Source of the DNA: Halomonas chromatireducens | Lineage (GTDB): Bacteria > Pseudomonadota > Gammaproteobacteria > Pseudomonadales > Halomonadaceae | Length of the DNA: 64,000 nucleotides | Assembly: GCF_001545155.1 (NCBI RefSeq) | Contig: NZ_CP014226.1 | Location: forward strand, 3,057,918-3,121,917 | Reading direction: 5' to 3' | In this document: positions 33,943 to 44,942 of the stretch, piece by piece | How the letters are laid out: each line of letters opens with the position of its first letter | How positions within the stretch are numbered: position 1 is the stretch's first letter | Position numbers and translations under genes: made by a program | The notes under the pieces: model-generated | What the model was told of the DNA's origin: nothing | Seen by the model: the letters and a program-made list of their open reading frames with translations, nothing else | Databases searched by the model: none

Positions 33943-35738
33943 TTACTGCAGACGCTGCTCAAGCCAGGCCGGCACGCTCTGCAGGGCTCCAGGCAGGGCT
34001 GCGACGTCGCTCCCCCCTGCCTGGGCCATATCGGCCCGCCCGCCGCCTTTGCCGCCTACCTGGGAGGCGACATGGTTGACCAGCTCTCCGGCCTTGACGC
34101 GGGAGGTCAGGTCGTCGGTGACGCCGGCGATCAGGCTCACCTTGCCGGCCTCCCTGTCGGCCACGCCCAGCACCACGACGCCGGAGCCCAGCTTCTGCTT
34201 GAGCTGATCCAGCACGCCGCGCAGTTCCTTGCCGGAAACCCCCTCCAGTTGGGTGGCAAGCACCTTGATGCCGCCGATCTCACGGGCCTCGCTCAGCATG
34301 TCGCTGCCGGCGGCGCTGGCCAGCTTGGCCTTGAGCCGCTCGAGCTCCTTTTCCAGCGCACGGTTACGCTCGACCAGCGATTCGACCCGTTCCTCCACCT
34401 GCTCCGGCCTGGCCTTGAGCCGCTCGCCGATGCGATTGACCCTGGCCTCCTGCTCACGGAACCAAGCCAGCGCTCCCTCGCCGGTGATCGCCTCGATGCG
34501 TCGCACACCCGAAGCGATGCCCTGCTCGCTGACGATATGGAAGCAGCCGATATCGCCGCTGCGCGCCACGTGGGTGCCGCCGCAGAGCTCGATGGAGAAG
34601 TCGTCGGCGCCAATAGTCAGCACGCGCACGCTGTCGGCATACTTGGCCTCGAACAGCGCTGCCGCGCCCCGTTCCTTGGCCTGGTCGAGGGTCATCTGCT
34701 CGATTTGGGTGGCCGCATTGGCCAGGATCTGCTCGTTGACCAGTCGCTCCACTTCCGCCAGCTGCTCCGGCGTCATCGGCTCGAAGTGGCTGAAGTCGAA
34801 GCGCAGCCGTTCCGGAGTGACCAACGAGCCCTTCTGCTGGACGTGATCGCCCAACACCAGGCGCAGCGCCTTGTGCATCAGGTGGGTGGCGGAGTGGTTG
34901 CGAATGGTGGCGCCACGCAGCCTGGCGTCGACCTGGGGATGGACCTCGGCACCAACCGCCAGGCTACCTTCGAGTAAAACGCCATGGTGGACGTGGTGTC
35001 CGCCCTGCTTCTGAGTATCGGTGACCAGGAAGCGGCCGCCTTCGACGTGGAGATAGCCGGTATCCCCCACCTGCCCGCCCGACTCGCCGTAGAACGGCGT
35101 GCGATCGAGCACCACCAGGCCACGCTGCTCTGGCTCGAGGCTGGCCAGGGCGTTGCCTTCACGGTCCACGATGGCGGTGACGTTGGCGCGGTCCTCGAGC
35201 CGGTCGTAGCCGGTGAATTGGGTTTCACCCTCGAGCTCCAGGGCGGCACCGTAGTCGCCGCCGAACTGGCTGGCTGCCCGGGCCCGCTCGCGCTGGGCCT
35301 CGAGCTCCCGTTCGAAGCCCTCAGCGTCGAGGGTCACGCCCCGCTCGCGGCAGACATCTGCCGTCAGGTCGTAGGGGAAGCCGAAGGTATCGTAGAGCTT
35401 GAATACTGTCTCGCCGGGCAACAAGTCGCCTTCCAGGTCCTCCAGCGCCTCCTCCAGCAGGCTCATGCCATGCTCCAAGGTACGGGCGAACTGTTCCTCC
35501 TCCTTGAGCAGGACACGCTCGATCTGATGGCGCGCCTCGCGCAGCTCCGGGTAGGCATCGCCCATCTCGGCGTCCAGCGCCCCGACCAGCTTGTGGAAGA
35601 AGTCGCCCTTGGCGCCCAGCTTATTGCCGTGACGTACGGCCCGGCGAATGATCCGTCTCAGCACATAGCCGCGTCCCTCGTTGGAGGGCAGCACACCATC
35701 AGCAATGAGAAAGGCGCAGGAGCGGATATGGTCGGCGA

Positions 35739-35768
<30 letters not shown>
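33943..35768 (-). pseudogene. alaS: alaS 3' fragment (alanyl-tRNA synthetase without catalytic core)
   Basis: About 607 residues of AlaRS are intact from DTTTPSLRVIADHIRSC to the C-terminus: end of the tRNA-recognition domain, editing domain with zinc motifs HSATHLMH and CGGTHVARSGD, coiled-coil and C-Ala domain with GGKGGGRADMAQAGG. Roughly the first 265 residues, carrying class II motifs 1-3, are absent. Upstream the frame runs into antisense/other-frame pepA sequence, which encodes no AlaRS (an artefactual open frame extends to 36147). The fragment cannot aminoacylate. Since AlaRS is essential, an intact copy must exist or the join is artificial. Confidence 0.9.
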
Positions 35769-37025
<1,257 letters not shown>

Positions 37026-37142
37026 TGTGACTCCACAAGACAAGCGAAGGGGGATTCTGGATAATGCCGGCACGGCTCCAGGCCATTGCCGAGTCACCCC
37101 AGTGTACTCAAGGCATGGCGCCATTGCATGGAAGACGGCTGC

Positions 37143-38222
37143 ATGATCATTTTTCGTTACCTGACCCGCGAGATTCTCCTGACGATGGCCGCCGTTGCCG
37201 GCGTTCTTCTGCTGGTCATCATGGGTAGCCGCTTCATCCGCTATTTTGCCGATGCGGCGGAGGGGGACATCCCTGCGAGCATTCTCGGCAACTTGATGCT
37301 GTTCCACCTGCCGGGCTTTCTCGAGCTGATTCTGCCACTGGCGTTCTTTCTCGGGATCCTGCTCGCCTATGGGCAGCTCTACCTGAACAGCGAGATCACC
37401 GTGCTGGTCGCCTGCGGTACCAGCCCGGCGCGGCTACTGCAGGTCAGCCTGGTTCCGGCCACTCTGGTCGCGGTCCTGGTAGGATTGTGCAGCCTGTGGC
37501 TGACCCCCGCCGGAGCGCTGCACAATGCCGTGATGCTGGAAGACCAGCGCAGCAGGCTCGACTTTACTGCCCTGGCGCCGGGGCGTTTCCAGGACTTCGG
37601 TGGCGGACGTACCGCCTACACTGAGTCGTTCAGTGACGATGGCAGCCGCATGCAGGAGGTCTTTATCAGCGAAAACCAGCGCAGGCGGGACGGCACCCCC
37701 GAGCGAGCCGTGACACGGGCGGCAAGCGGATACCAGACCGTGGACCCGGAGACCGGCAGCCGGTTCCTGGTGCTGGCCGACGGCGAGCGTTATAGCGTCG
37801 ATCCGGGGCGATTCGAGGCCGAACGGCTCCAGTTTGCCACCTATGCCGTAAGGCTTGCGCTGGGGGGGGACCGGCGTGATCTGGAATCGGTCGATTACGC
37901 CACCACGAGGGAGCTGGTGAGCGATGACTCCAGCCAGGCAAGGGCACAGCTGCAGTGGCGGCTCTCTCTGCCAATAATGGTATTCATCCTGACCTTGATG
38001 GCGATGCCGCTGTCCCGGGTCAATCCGCGCCAGGGGCGCTTCGCCAAGCTGCTGCCTGCCATCTTTCTGCATGTCTGCTACTTGAGCCTGCTGCTGGCAG
38101 CGCTGGATGCCATCGGGCGTGGGTCGTTGCCGGCTGCGATCGGCATGTGGCCCATTCATGCCGCCTTTCTGGCGCTCGGCCTGGGCATGATGGTGCGTGC
38201 CCAGAAGAAGGGTATGCGCTGA
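37143..38222 (+). CDS. lptF: LPS export ABC transporter permease LptF
   Basis: 359 residues from MIIFRYLTREIL, the typical N-terminus. Membrane helices at about 15-35, 55-75 and 100-120, a periplasmic beta-jellyroll in the middle (about 130-265), and three C-terminal helices. With LptG and LptB2 it extracts lipopolysaccharide from the inner membrane. It is divergent from pepA and overlaps lptG (TGATG). Confidence 0.94.
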   Translation: MIIFRYLTREILLTMAAVAGVLLLVIMGSRFIRYFADAAEGDIPASILGNLMLFHLPGFLELILPLAFFLGILLAYGQLYLNSEITVLVACGTSPARLLQVSLVPATLVAVLVGLCSLWLTPAGALHNAVMLEDQRSRLDFTALAPGRFQDFGGGRTAYTESFSDDGSRMQEVFISENQRRRDGTPERAVTRAASGYQTVDPETGSRFLVLADGERYSVDPGRFEAERLQFATYAVRLALGGDRRDLESVDYATTRELVSDDSSQARAQLQWRLSLPIMVFILTLMAMPLSRVNPRQGRFAKLLPAIFLHVCYLSLLLAALDAIGRGSLPAAIGMWPIHAAFLALGLGMMVRAQKKGMR

Positions 38223-39286
38223 TGGTAACGGATCGCCTCGACCGCTATATCGCGCGCAATGTGCTGGGTGCCATCCTTGTTGTCCAGGTGGTGCTGCTGG
38301 GTCTCGACCTGGTGATTTCCTACATCAATGACCTGGACGATGTGGAAGGCGATTACGGTGCCTTCCAGGTGCTGCTTTACCTGATCATGCGTCTGCCCTG
38401 GCGCTTCTATCAATACGCCCCGGTGGGGGTGCTAATCGGCGCCCTGATCGGCCTGGGCAGCATGGCATCGAGTAACGAACTGACGGTGATGCGTGCCGCG
38501 GGACGTTCACTGACCCGGATTCTCTGGGGCGTCATGAAGCCGATAATACTGGTGGTGGCGGTGGTGTTGATCGTGGCCGAGTACATCAGCCCGCGCACCG
38601 AGCAGTTTGCCAGTGCCTGGCGACTGGAACAGATGCAGGGTGAAGGCGCGGTGGTGATGCAGCGCGGCGGCTGGCAGCGCGAGGGTGACAGCGTCTATCG
38701 CTTCGGCGCCATCCGTGCCGACGATACCGTGGTCGACTTGACCCGATACCGCTTCGAGGGCCGCCAACTTCGCGAAGCGACCGTGGCCGAGCGTGCCGTC
38801 TGGCGTGACGGCGCCTGGGTGCTCGAGGATGTGGCCATGACGCGCTTCGAGGAAGGGCGTACCGAGGCCGAGCACCTGGCCGAGCAGGAGTGGGAAACCA
38901 GCCTGACGCCGGCCCAGCTCAACCGTTTGCTGCGCCCCATCAACAGCCAGGCACCCAGCGAACTCTGGGCCTATGCCCGTTTCCTGAACGATCAGGGTCT
39001 CCAGGCCACGCAGCCGCTGCTTTATTTCTGGCAGAAAATGCTGATGCCGCTGACCATGGCATCGCTGGTGTTGGTGGCAGCTTCCTTTGTCTTTGGCCCC
39101 TTGCGTACCGTTGCTGCCGGAACGCGGGTCTTCTATGGCGTGGTGACCGGGCTGTGTTTCAAGTACCTGCAGGATCTTCTGGCGCCGGCATCTACGGTAT
39201 TCGGTTTTTCGCCGATATGGGCGGTGCTGGCGCCAACCCTGATCAGTGCGGCCCTGGGGTTCTATTTCCTGCGACGAACAGGCTAG
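38222..39286 (+). CDS. lptG: LPS export ABC transporter permease LptG
   Basis: 354 residues from MVTDRLDRYIARNVL, beginning in the lptF stop codon. Same architecture as LptF: conserved SNELTVMRAAGRSL coupling-helix region near residues 83-96, a periplasmic jellyroll, and C-terminal helices ending FYFLRRTG. Completes the LptFG heterodimer. Confidence 0.94.
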   Translation: MVTDRLDRYIARNVLGAILVVQVVLLGLDLVISYINDLDDVEGDYGAFQVLLYLIMRLPWRFYQYAPVGVLIGALIGLGSMASSNELTVMRAAGRSLTRILWGVMKPIILVVAVVLIVAEYISPRTEQFASAWRLEQMQGEGAVVMQRGGWQREGDSVYRFGAIRADDTVVDLTRYRFEGRQLREATVAERAVWRDGAWVLEDVAMTRFEEGRTEAEHLAEQEWETSLTPAQLNRLLRPINSQAPSELWAYARFLNDQGLQATQPLLYFWQKMLMPLTMASLVLVAASFVFGPLRTVAAGTRVFYGVVTGLCFKYLQDLLAPASTVFGFSPIWAVLAPTLISAALGFYFLRRTG

Positions 39287-39292
39287 GAGTCT

Positions 39293-39769
39293 ATGCGACG
39301 ACGTTTCGACAAGCTTGACGAGGTATGGCCGGCCGGCCTGGCCAAGCGACTGGGTGCCATGGTGTATGACGGGCTGCTGGTGCTGGCTATCTGGATCGGC
39401 ATCACTACCGCCCACGTGGCCTGGGTGAGATTGGTACTGGAGCAGCCGCCTGAAACGGTAGGGGATGACCTGGCGCAGGTGCTCTCGCTACGCCTTGCCC
39501 TGGCGCTCAGCGCCTACGCCTTCTTCGCCTTCTCCTGGACCCGTGGCGGGATGACCCTCGGGATGCAGGCCTGGCGTCTGCGCGTGCAGACCGACACCGG
39601 ACTCTCTATCACCTGGACCCAGAGCCTGGTGCGCTATCTGGTGGCCTGGGTGTCGCTGGCGGCTTTTGGTCTTGGCTACTGGTGGATTCTCTTCGACGAG
39701 CAGAAGCGCAGCTGGTCGGATATTGCCTCAGGAACCCGTGTGGTGGTGGTGCCCAAGGCCGCCGGTTAG
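39293..39769 (+). CDS. RDD family membrane protein
   Basis: 158 residues with the RDD domain: AGLAKRLGAMVYDGLLVL (Arg and Asp of RDD near residues 19 and 26), FSWTRGGMTLGMQAWRLRV near 80-97 and a terminal FDEQKRSWSDIASGTRVV with the conserved DxxxGT. Three to four membrane spans. Six bases after lptG, so probably in the same transcript. Function of the family is not well defined. Confidence 0.88.
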   Translation: MRRRFDKLDEVWPAGLAKRLGAMVYDGLLVLAIWIGITTAHVAWVRLVLEQPPETVGDDLAQVLSLRLALALSAYAFFAFSWTRGGMTLGMQAWRLRVQTDTGLSITWTQSLVRYLVAWVSLAAFGLGYWWILFDEQKRSWSDIASGTRVVVVPKAAG

Positions 39770-39831
39770 CACCGTCCTGCAGGCGGTAGACATGATGTCG
39801 GTCAAAAAATACGCGATTTCCACTTGCGATA

Positions 39832-39850
39832 GGCTATGCGAATCATTTAC
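39832..39850 (+). promoter_or_regulatory. Possible Fur box upstream of bfd
   Basis: The 19-base site contains the core AATCATT and agrees with the Fur consensus at 12 of 19 positions. It lies 35 bases before the bfd start, where iron-dependent repression of Bfd would be expected. Prediction only. Confidence 0.4.
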
Positions 39851-39884
39851 ATTAACTCTGTAGGCTATGAAGAGGTGATGGCAA

Positions 39885-40091
39885 ATGTACGTATGTCTCT
39901 GCAAGGGCGTATCCGACCACAAGATCCGCGCGACCGTTGAAGACGGTGCCCGCAGCTGGCGCGAGGTACAGTGCGAGACCGGCTGTGCAACCCAGTGCGG
40001 CAAGTGCGCTTCTGTGGCCAAGGCCATCACCCGCGATGCCATCCGCTCAGAAATGTCGGCTTCGGCAGCCGACTTGGCCTATGCCGTGTAG
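39885..40091 (+). CDS. bfd: Bacterioferritin-associated ferredoxin
   Basis: 68 residues with the BFD-type [2Fe-2S] fold: Cys4, Cys6 (MYVCLCKGV), Cys38 and Cys41 region (TGCATQCGKC). Bfd reduces the ferric core of bacterioferritin so iron can be released. bfr follows after 170 bases on the same strand. Confidence 0.93.
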   Translation: MYVCLCKGVSDHKIRATVEDGARSWREVQCETGCATQCGKCASVAKAITRDAIRSEMSASAADLAYAV

Positions 40092-40261
40092 CCTTCGGTC
40101 TTGCGCTGGTGGAAGGATCTTTTTTCGTCGCCTCCGGGCCTGATGCCAATCGCTATCATTATTGTTGTCCTTTCTCCAACTCCCTGTCGCTATTGGACTT
40201 TCTCGTCTGTGTACCCAATACTGACTAGTCCCCCGAATCCTGACGACAATGGAGAGATGCC

Positions 40262-40744
40262 ATGAAAGGCGACGCCAAGGTTATCGAATACCTCAACAAG
40301 GCCCTCGGCAACGAGCTGGTGGCCATCAATCAGTATTTCCTGCATGCAAAGATGTACAAGGACTGGGGTTTCAAGGCGCTGGCCAAGTGGGAGTACGACG
40401 AGTCCATCGAAGAGATGCAACACGCCGACAAGTTGATCGAGCGAATCCTGTTTCTCGAGGGCCTGCCCAACCTGCAGGATCTTGGCAAGCTGCATATCGG
40501 CGAGAACGTGCGTGAGATGCTCGAGAGCGACCTGAAGATCGAGCACGAGGGGCGTCAGGACTACATCGACGCCATCGCCTATTGCGAGCAGGTCAAGGAC
40601 TACGTGAGCCGTGACCTTTTCCGTCAAATCCTCGCCGACGAAGAGGACCACATCGATCACATCGAGACCGAACTCGGCCTGATCGACAAGGTCGGCATCG
40701 AGAACTACCTGCTCAAGCAGATGCAGGAAGCCGGCGACGAGTAA
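40262..40744 (+). CDS. bfr: Bacterioferritin
   Basis: 160 residues, four-helix bundle. The haem ligand Met52 (EEMQHAD) and di-iron ferroxidase residues Glu18, Glu51, His54 (ELVAINQ, EEMQHAD), Glu94 and Glu127/His130 (DEEDHID) are conserved. Stores iron as a 24-mer. A GC-rich hairpin follows its stop. Confidence 0.95.
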   Translation: MKGDAKVIEYLNKALGNELVAINQYFLHAKMYKDWGFKALAKWEYDESIEEMQHADKLIERILFLEGLPNLQDLGKLHIGENVREMLESDLKIEHEGRQDYIDAIAYCEQVKDYVSRDLFRQILADEEDHIDHIETELGLIDKVGIENYLLKQMQEAGDE

Positions 40745-40765
40745 CCTGCCTGCAAGAGAGACCCA

Positions 40766-40790
40766 CACCGGCGCCCATGAGGCGCCGGTG
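40766..40790 (+). terminator. Hairpin after bfr
   Basis: Perfect 10-base stem CACCGGCGCC / GGCGCCGGTG with a five-base loop. The following GCGTTTATGG gives only a short U-run, so termination strength is uncertain. Confidence 0.6.
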
Positions 40791-40880
40791 GCGTTTATGG
40801 CCTCCCCACGTCACTTGATAACGGCACTTGGCAACCTTCGTCAATGATCTACGCTGGTGCATGTGGGTGTGCAAATCGTT

Positions 40881-40983
40881 ACATACTGCACCAGTATGTT
40901 GCTCTTGCTGACCGCTCCTGCCTGTGAGAAGGCTCATTGCAGGGGCATCAGCCAGTATCAAGAATATTGGCAGGAAAACTGCA
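40881..40983 (+). promoter_or_regulatory. Sigma-54-type promoter with upstream palindrome for the ABC transporter operon
   Basis: TTGGCAGGAAAACTGCA at 40967-40983 matches the -24/-12 consensus (GG and GC 12 bases apart, 15 of 17 defined or free positions satisfied). Upstream, ACATACTG CAC CAGTATGT (40881-40899) is a perfect palindrome overlapping TGCACCAGTATGTTGC, which resembles an NtrC half-site pair. The start codon is at 41021. No TPP riboswitch motif is present. Confidence 0.55.
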
Positions 40984-41020
40984 TATTACAATCATAACCA
41001 TAAACTGAGAGGCAGCCTTG

Positions 41021-42070
41021 ATGAACCCTTCCCTGTCCCGCTCCACCGGCCTGCTGGTCGGCGCACTTGGTCTGTCCTTGGTCGGCGCATCGCTGGCCCA
41101 GGCCGATGAGACCCGCATCCGTTTCCAACTCGACTGGCGCTTCGAGGGCCCTTCGGCTCCCTTCCTGATGGCCGTGGAGCGCGGCTACTTTGCCGAGGAG
41201 GGGCTGAGGGTCGAAGTCGATTCCGGCAGCGGTTCCGCCGGTGCCATCAACCGGGTTGCTTCCGGCGCCTACGAGATGGGCTTCGGGGACCTCAACGCTC
41301 TGGTGGAGTTTCTCGCCGAGAATCCTGATGGGCCAGGCATCCAGGGCGTCTACGTGGTGTATGACGGCAGTCCGGCCTCGGTATTCGCGCGCAAGGACCG
41401 CGATATCGAATCCCCCGCGGACCTCGCCGGAAAGGCCATCGCCGCGCCGGCCTTCGATACCGGCTACCGGGCCTGGGGCATCTTCGCCGCGGCCAACGTC
41501 CTCGATGCCGACGATGTCGAGTGGCAGAACGTCGATCCGACCCTCCGCGAGACCCTGCTGGTACGCGGTGATGTGGATGCGATCACGGGCTTCTACTTCA
41601 CCAGCCTGCTCAACCTGGAAGGGCGTGGAATGAGTGAAGAGGAACTCACCATCATGCCGTTCCCCGACTATGGCGTGCCGCTCTATGGCAATGCCATCAT
41701 TGCCAGCGAGGCCTTCTCCGAGGAGAACCCGGAAGCCGTAGAGGGCTTCCTGCGCGCCTTCAACCGCGCCTTGGAGGAGACCCTGGCCGACCCGGATGGC
41801 GCCATTGACTATGTCTACAATCGCGACTCTCTGATCGACAGGGAGATGGAGACCCGGCGCCTCAGGCTTGCCATCGACAGCGTGATCGATACCGAGGATG
41901 CCCGTGCCAACGGCGCCGGGGCGGTGGACGAGGAACGCCTGCGCAACGCCATTCAATTGGTGGCCGACGCCTATGAGCTGCCGTCGGTACCGGAAACCGA
42001 GCGGGTCTTTACCTCACGCTTCCTGCCGCCCCAGGATGAACGGATGATCTTTGCCGATCGGGTGGAGTAG
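41021..42070 (+). CDS. ABC transporter substrate-binding protein, NMT1/THI5-SsuA-like
   Basis: 349 residues from MNPSLSRSTGLL (AGAGG upstream) with a signal peptide ending SLAQA-DET. NMT1-type features: LDWRFEGPSAPFLMAVERGYFAEEGL near 34-53, and the binding segments FDTGYRAWGIFAA and ITGFYFTSLLN. It delivers its ligand to the permease at 42898. Members bind pyrimidines, sulfonates, taurine or hydroxymethylpyrimidine; the nitrogen-type promoter favours an N-containing ligand. No substrate can be assigned. Confidence 0.88.
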   Translation: MNPSLSRSTGLLVGALGLSLVGASLAQADETRIRFQLDWRFEGPSAPFLMAVERGYFAEEGLRVEVDSGSGSAGAINRVASGAYEMGFGDLNALVEFLAENPDGPGIQGVYVVYDGSPASVFARKDRDIESPADLAGKAIAAPAFDTGYRAWGIFAAANVLDADDVEWQNVDPTLRETLLVRGDVDAITGFYFTSLLNLEGRGMSEEELTIMPFPDYGVPLYGNAIIASEAFSEENPEAVEGFLRAFNRALEETLADPDGAIDYVYNRDSLIDREMETRRLRLAIDSVIDTEDARANGAGAVDEERLRNAIQLVADAYELPSVPETERVFTSRFLPPQDERMIFADRVE

Positions 42071-42074
42071 CGGT

Positions 42075-42884
42075 ATGCCGGAAGCATCCCTGAAGCAACC
42101 CGCCGACGTACCTTTTGTCGCTTTCGATCAGGTGAGCCTGGCCTATGACGATTCGGGCAACGCCATCGAGGACATTTCGCTGACCATCGAGGAGGGGGAG
42201 TTCGTCGCCTTCGTCGGCCCCAGTGGCTGTGGCAAGTCGACCTTCATGAAACTGTGTACCGGGCTGCATGGCCCCACGGCCGGTCAGGTAAGGGTCGATG
42301 GCACGCCGGTGGGCGGTCCGCTGAAGATCTCGGGCATGGCCTTCCAGAATGCCAACCTGCTGCCCTGGCGTACCACCCTGGACAACGTCCTGCTGCCGCT
42401 GGAGATCGTCAAGCCCTACCGCTCGCAGTTCCGCAAGCGCCGGGCCGAGTTCGTCGGCTGGGCCCGGGACCTCTTGCGCACCGTGGGCCTGGAGGGCTAC
42501 GAGGACCAGTTTCCCTGGCAGCTCTCCGGCGGCATGCAGCAGCGGGCGTCGATCTGCCGGGCGCTGATCCACCGCCCGCGGCTGCTGATGCTCGATGAAC
42601 CCTTCGCTGCCCTGGACGCCTTCACCCGCGAGGAGCTGTGGTGCGTACTGCGCGACCTGTGGGAAGCCCAGCGCTTCACGGTGGTGCTGGTAACCCATGA
42701 CCTGCGCGAGGCGGCCTTCCTGGCCGACACTGTCTACGTGATGAGTCGACGTCCGGGACGCATCATCGAGCGGCGCACCATCGACCTGCCGCGCCCGCGT
42801 GAACTGGCAATCACCTACGAAGAGCCGTTCACCGGCATGGTGCAGAGCCTGCGCAAGCAGATCGGCGAGATCCGCGCCACCTGA
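42075..42884 (+). CDS. ABC transporter ATPase (nitrate/sulfonate/taurine type)
   Basis: 269 residues from MPEASLKQPADVPF, four bases after the binding-protein stop. Walker A GPSGCGKSTFMKL near 54-66, Q-loop FQNANLLPWRT, signature LSGGMQQRASICRAL near 155-169, Walker B LLMLDEPFAALD and the switch His in VTHDLREA. SsuB/TauB subfamily. Confidence 0.93.
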   Translation: MPEASLKQPADVPFVAFDQVSLAYDDSGNAIEDISLTIEEGEFVAFVGPSGCGKSTFMKLCTGLHGPTAGQVRVDGTPVGGPLKISGMAFQNANLLPWRTTLDNVLLPLEIVKPYRSQFRKRRAEFVGWARDLLRTVGLEGYEDQFPWQLSGGMQQRASICRALIHRPRLLMLDEPFAALDAFTREELWCVLRDLWEAQRFTVVLVTHDLREAAFLADTVYVMSRRPGRIIERRTIDLPRPRELAITYEEPFTGMVQSLRKQIGEIRAT

Positions 42885-42897
42885 TCGAGGACGTGAC

Positions 42898-43665
42898 ATG
42901 CAACTGAGTGAAAAGAGCCGTCAGCGGATCGCACCCTGGGCGGCGGTGGCGATCCTGGTGGTGATCTGGGAAGTCACAGTGCGTCTGCTTGACGTGCCGG
43001 AGTTCATTTTCCCCGGTGCCTGGGCCACGGCTCAGGCCCTGGTGACCTACGCCGGCCCCATCGGCATGCACTCCTGGCAGACCTTCTGGACCACCATGGT
43101 GGGCTTTGGCATCGGCGTGGCGGTAGGCCTCTTGCTGGGCTTCATCATCGGCTCATCAAAATTCCTCTATCACGCCTGCTATCCGCTGCTGGTGGGCTTC
43201 AACGCCATTCCCAAGGTCGCCTTCGTGCCGATTCTGGTGGTGTGGTTCGGCATCGGCTCGGTGCCGGCGATCCTCACCGCCTTCCTGATCTGCTTCTTCC
43301 CCATCGTGGTCAACGTGGCCACCGGGCTTGCCACCCTGGAACCGGAAATGGAGGACGTGCTGCGGGTGCTTGGGGCGAAGCGCCTCGACGTGCTGCTCAA
43401 GGTAGGCATGCCGCGCTCGCTGCCATACTTTTTCGCCTCGCTGAAGGTGGCCATCACCCTGGCCTTCGTCGGCACCGTAGTGTCCGAGACGGTGGCCTCC
43501 AACCAGGGTATCGGCTACCTGATGATGAGCGCCGGCTCGCAGATGCGCATGGGGCTGGTGTTCGCCGGGCTTATCGTGATCAGCGCCATGGCGATGGTGA
43601 TGTATGAGCTGTTTGCCGTGCTGGAGAAGCGGATGACGGGGTGGGCACATCGCGGCCAACGTTAA
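42898..43665 (+). CDS. ABC transporter permease (SsuC/TauC type)
   Basis: 255 residues from MQLSEKSRQRIAPWAA. Six membrane spans; the EAA loop contacting the ATPase reads EDVLRVLGAKRLDVLLKVGMP near 157-177. Last gene of the three-gene transporter operon. 43666-43826 carries no gene I can support. Confidence 0.92.
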   Translation: MQLSEKSRQRIAPWAAVAILVVIWEVTVRLLDVPEFIFPGAWATAQALVTYAGPIGMHSWQTFWTTMVGFGIGVAVGLLLGFIIGSSKFLYHACYPLLVGFNAIPKVAFVPILVVWFGIGSVPAILTAFLICFFPIVVNVATGLATLEPEMEDVLRVLGAKRLDVLLKVGMPRSLPYFFASLKVAITLAFVGTVVSETVASNQGIGYLMMSAGSQMRMGLVFAGLIVISAMAMVMYELFAVLEKRMTGWAHRGQR

Positions 43666-43826
43666 GGTAAGGTGCCTTCCCTACTGCGCTCGATATCCTG
43701 GCCGCCGGCGGTACCGAAGCGTCGGACCGTCGCAATCCTCATTGAGCAGCCAGTCAACTCCGGTTGCTCCGTTCCGGCGGCGGCCAGCCTCTCTTCGCTC
43801 GTTACGGGAATCCACGCTTACCTCAG

Positions 43827-44051
43827 CTAGAACGCCTTCTCCAGGTCGAAACGCGGCACCGGTTCGCCCTGGACCTCGACGGTCTCGGTGAACATGGCGA
43901 GCGGCCGCACCCACAGGCCGTACTCGCCGTAGAGGGCGCGATAGAGCACCAGGGGCTCCTCGGTTTCGCTGTGATGGGCGACACCCAGCACCTCGTAGCG
44001 GTTGCCCTTGTAGTGGCTGTAGATGCCGGGAACGGGGTGGGGGCTTGTCAT
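43827..44051 (-). CDS. DUF1653 family protein
   Basis: 74 residues from MTSPHPVPGIYSHYKGN (GGAG eight bases upstream). The DUF1653 signature is clear: GIYSHYKGNRYEVLGVAHHSETEEP and LVLYRALYG, with WVRPLAMFTETVE. Small soluble beta-rich protein of unknown function. Follows tcdA by 35 bases on the same strand. Confidence 0.88.
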   Translation of the reverse strand: MTSPHPVPGIYSHYKGNRYEVLGVAHHSETEEPLVLYRALYGEYGLWVRPLAMFTETVEVQGEPVPRFDLEKAF

Positions 44052-44086
44052 TGGAGTCTCCATGCAATGAGGTGGGGTAGGGAGGG

Positions 44087-44920
44087 TCACTCGCCGGGTG
44101 TGGCGGATAGCCGGGCCAGCCTGGCCAACACCCGCGAGACGGCCGTGAAACCGAAGCTGCCGGTGACGAAGGTGGCGGCGCCGAAGCCCGAGGCGCAGTC
44201 GAGTCGCGTCGATTCGCCGGTGCCCGGCTTCTGAAAGCATACCTCGCCATCGCTGTCCGGATAGACCAACTGCTCGTCGGAATAGACGCACTCCACCGAG
44301 AAGCGGCGCTTGGGGTTGCGCGAGAAACCGAAGTCGCGCCGCAGGCGTGCGCGAACCTTGGCCAGCAGCGGGTCGTGCTCCGTGCGGCTGAGATCCGCTA
44401 TGCGGATGCGTGTCGGGTCGGTCTGGCCGCCTGCGGCACCGGTCACCGTGATCGGCAGCTTGCGCCGCTTGCACCAGGCGATCAGGGCGGCCTTGGCCAG
44501 CACGCTGTCGATGGCATCCACCACATGGTCGGCGTCCTGGGGAATGCGCTCGGCCAGGTTGGTTGGGGTGACGAAGGCGGTGTCCGCCACCACCTGGATA
44601 CCCGGCTGGATCGCCCGACAGCGCTCGGCCAGGACCTCTACCTTGGGTCGCCCGATGGTACCGTCCAGGGCGTGGAGCTGGCGATTGACATTGGAGATGC
44701 AGACATCGTCCAGGTCGATCAGCGTGAGCTTGCCGATGCCCGAGCGTGCCAGTGCCTCCACCGCCCAACTACCTACGCCGCCGACGCCCACCACCACCAC
44801 ATGGGCGGTACGAAAGCGCTCGGCGGCACGGGAGCCGTAAAGCCGGCGGATGCCGCCGAAACGGAGGTCGTGGTCATGCTGGCTGGCGGGGTCGGCGTGG
44901 CTCGATAAAGGGGCTGTCAT
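44087..44920 (-). CDS. tcdA: tRNA threonylcarbamoyladenosine dehydratase TcdA (CsdL)
   Basis: 277 residues, E1-like ThiF/MoeB fold: RFGGIRRLYG, the ATP site VVGVGGVGSWAVEALARSG near 43-61, LIDLDDVCISNVNRQ and the late conserved SVECVYSDE. It cyclises t6A37 to ct6A in ANN-decoding tRNAs. Overlies no other gene; truC lies upstream on the same strand. Confidence 0.94.
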   Translation of the reverse strand: MTAPLSSHADPASQHDHDLRFGGIRRLYGSRAAERFRTAHVVVVGVGGVGSWAVEALARSGIGKLTLIDLDDVCISNVNRQLHALDGTIGRPKVEVLAERCRAIQPGIQVVADTAFVTPTNLAERIPQDADHVVDAIDSVLAKAALIAWCKRRKLPITVTGAAGGQTDPTRIRIADLSRTEHDPLLAKVRARLRRDFGFSRNPKRRFSVECVYSDEQLVYPDSDGEVCFQKPGTGESTRLDCASGFGAATFVTGSFGFTAVSRVLARLARLSATPGE

Positions 44921-44942
44921 GATCGATGGTTCGGACTCTTTG

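Noticed and set aside
41000..41016. CTGAGA before the NMT1/THI5-like gene as part of a TPP riboswitch
   Set aside because: The rest of the TPP aptamer (GGGGTGC and ACCTGATC-type elements) is absent; the bases serve as ribosome-binding region.
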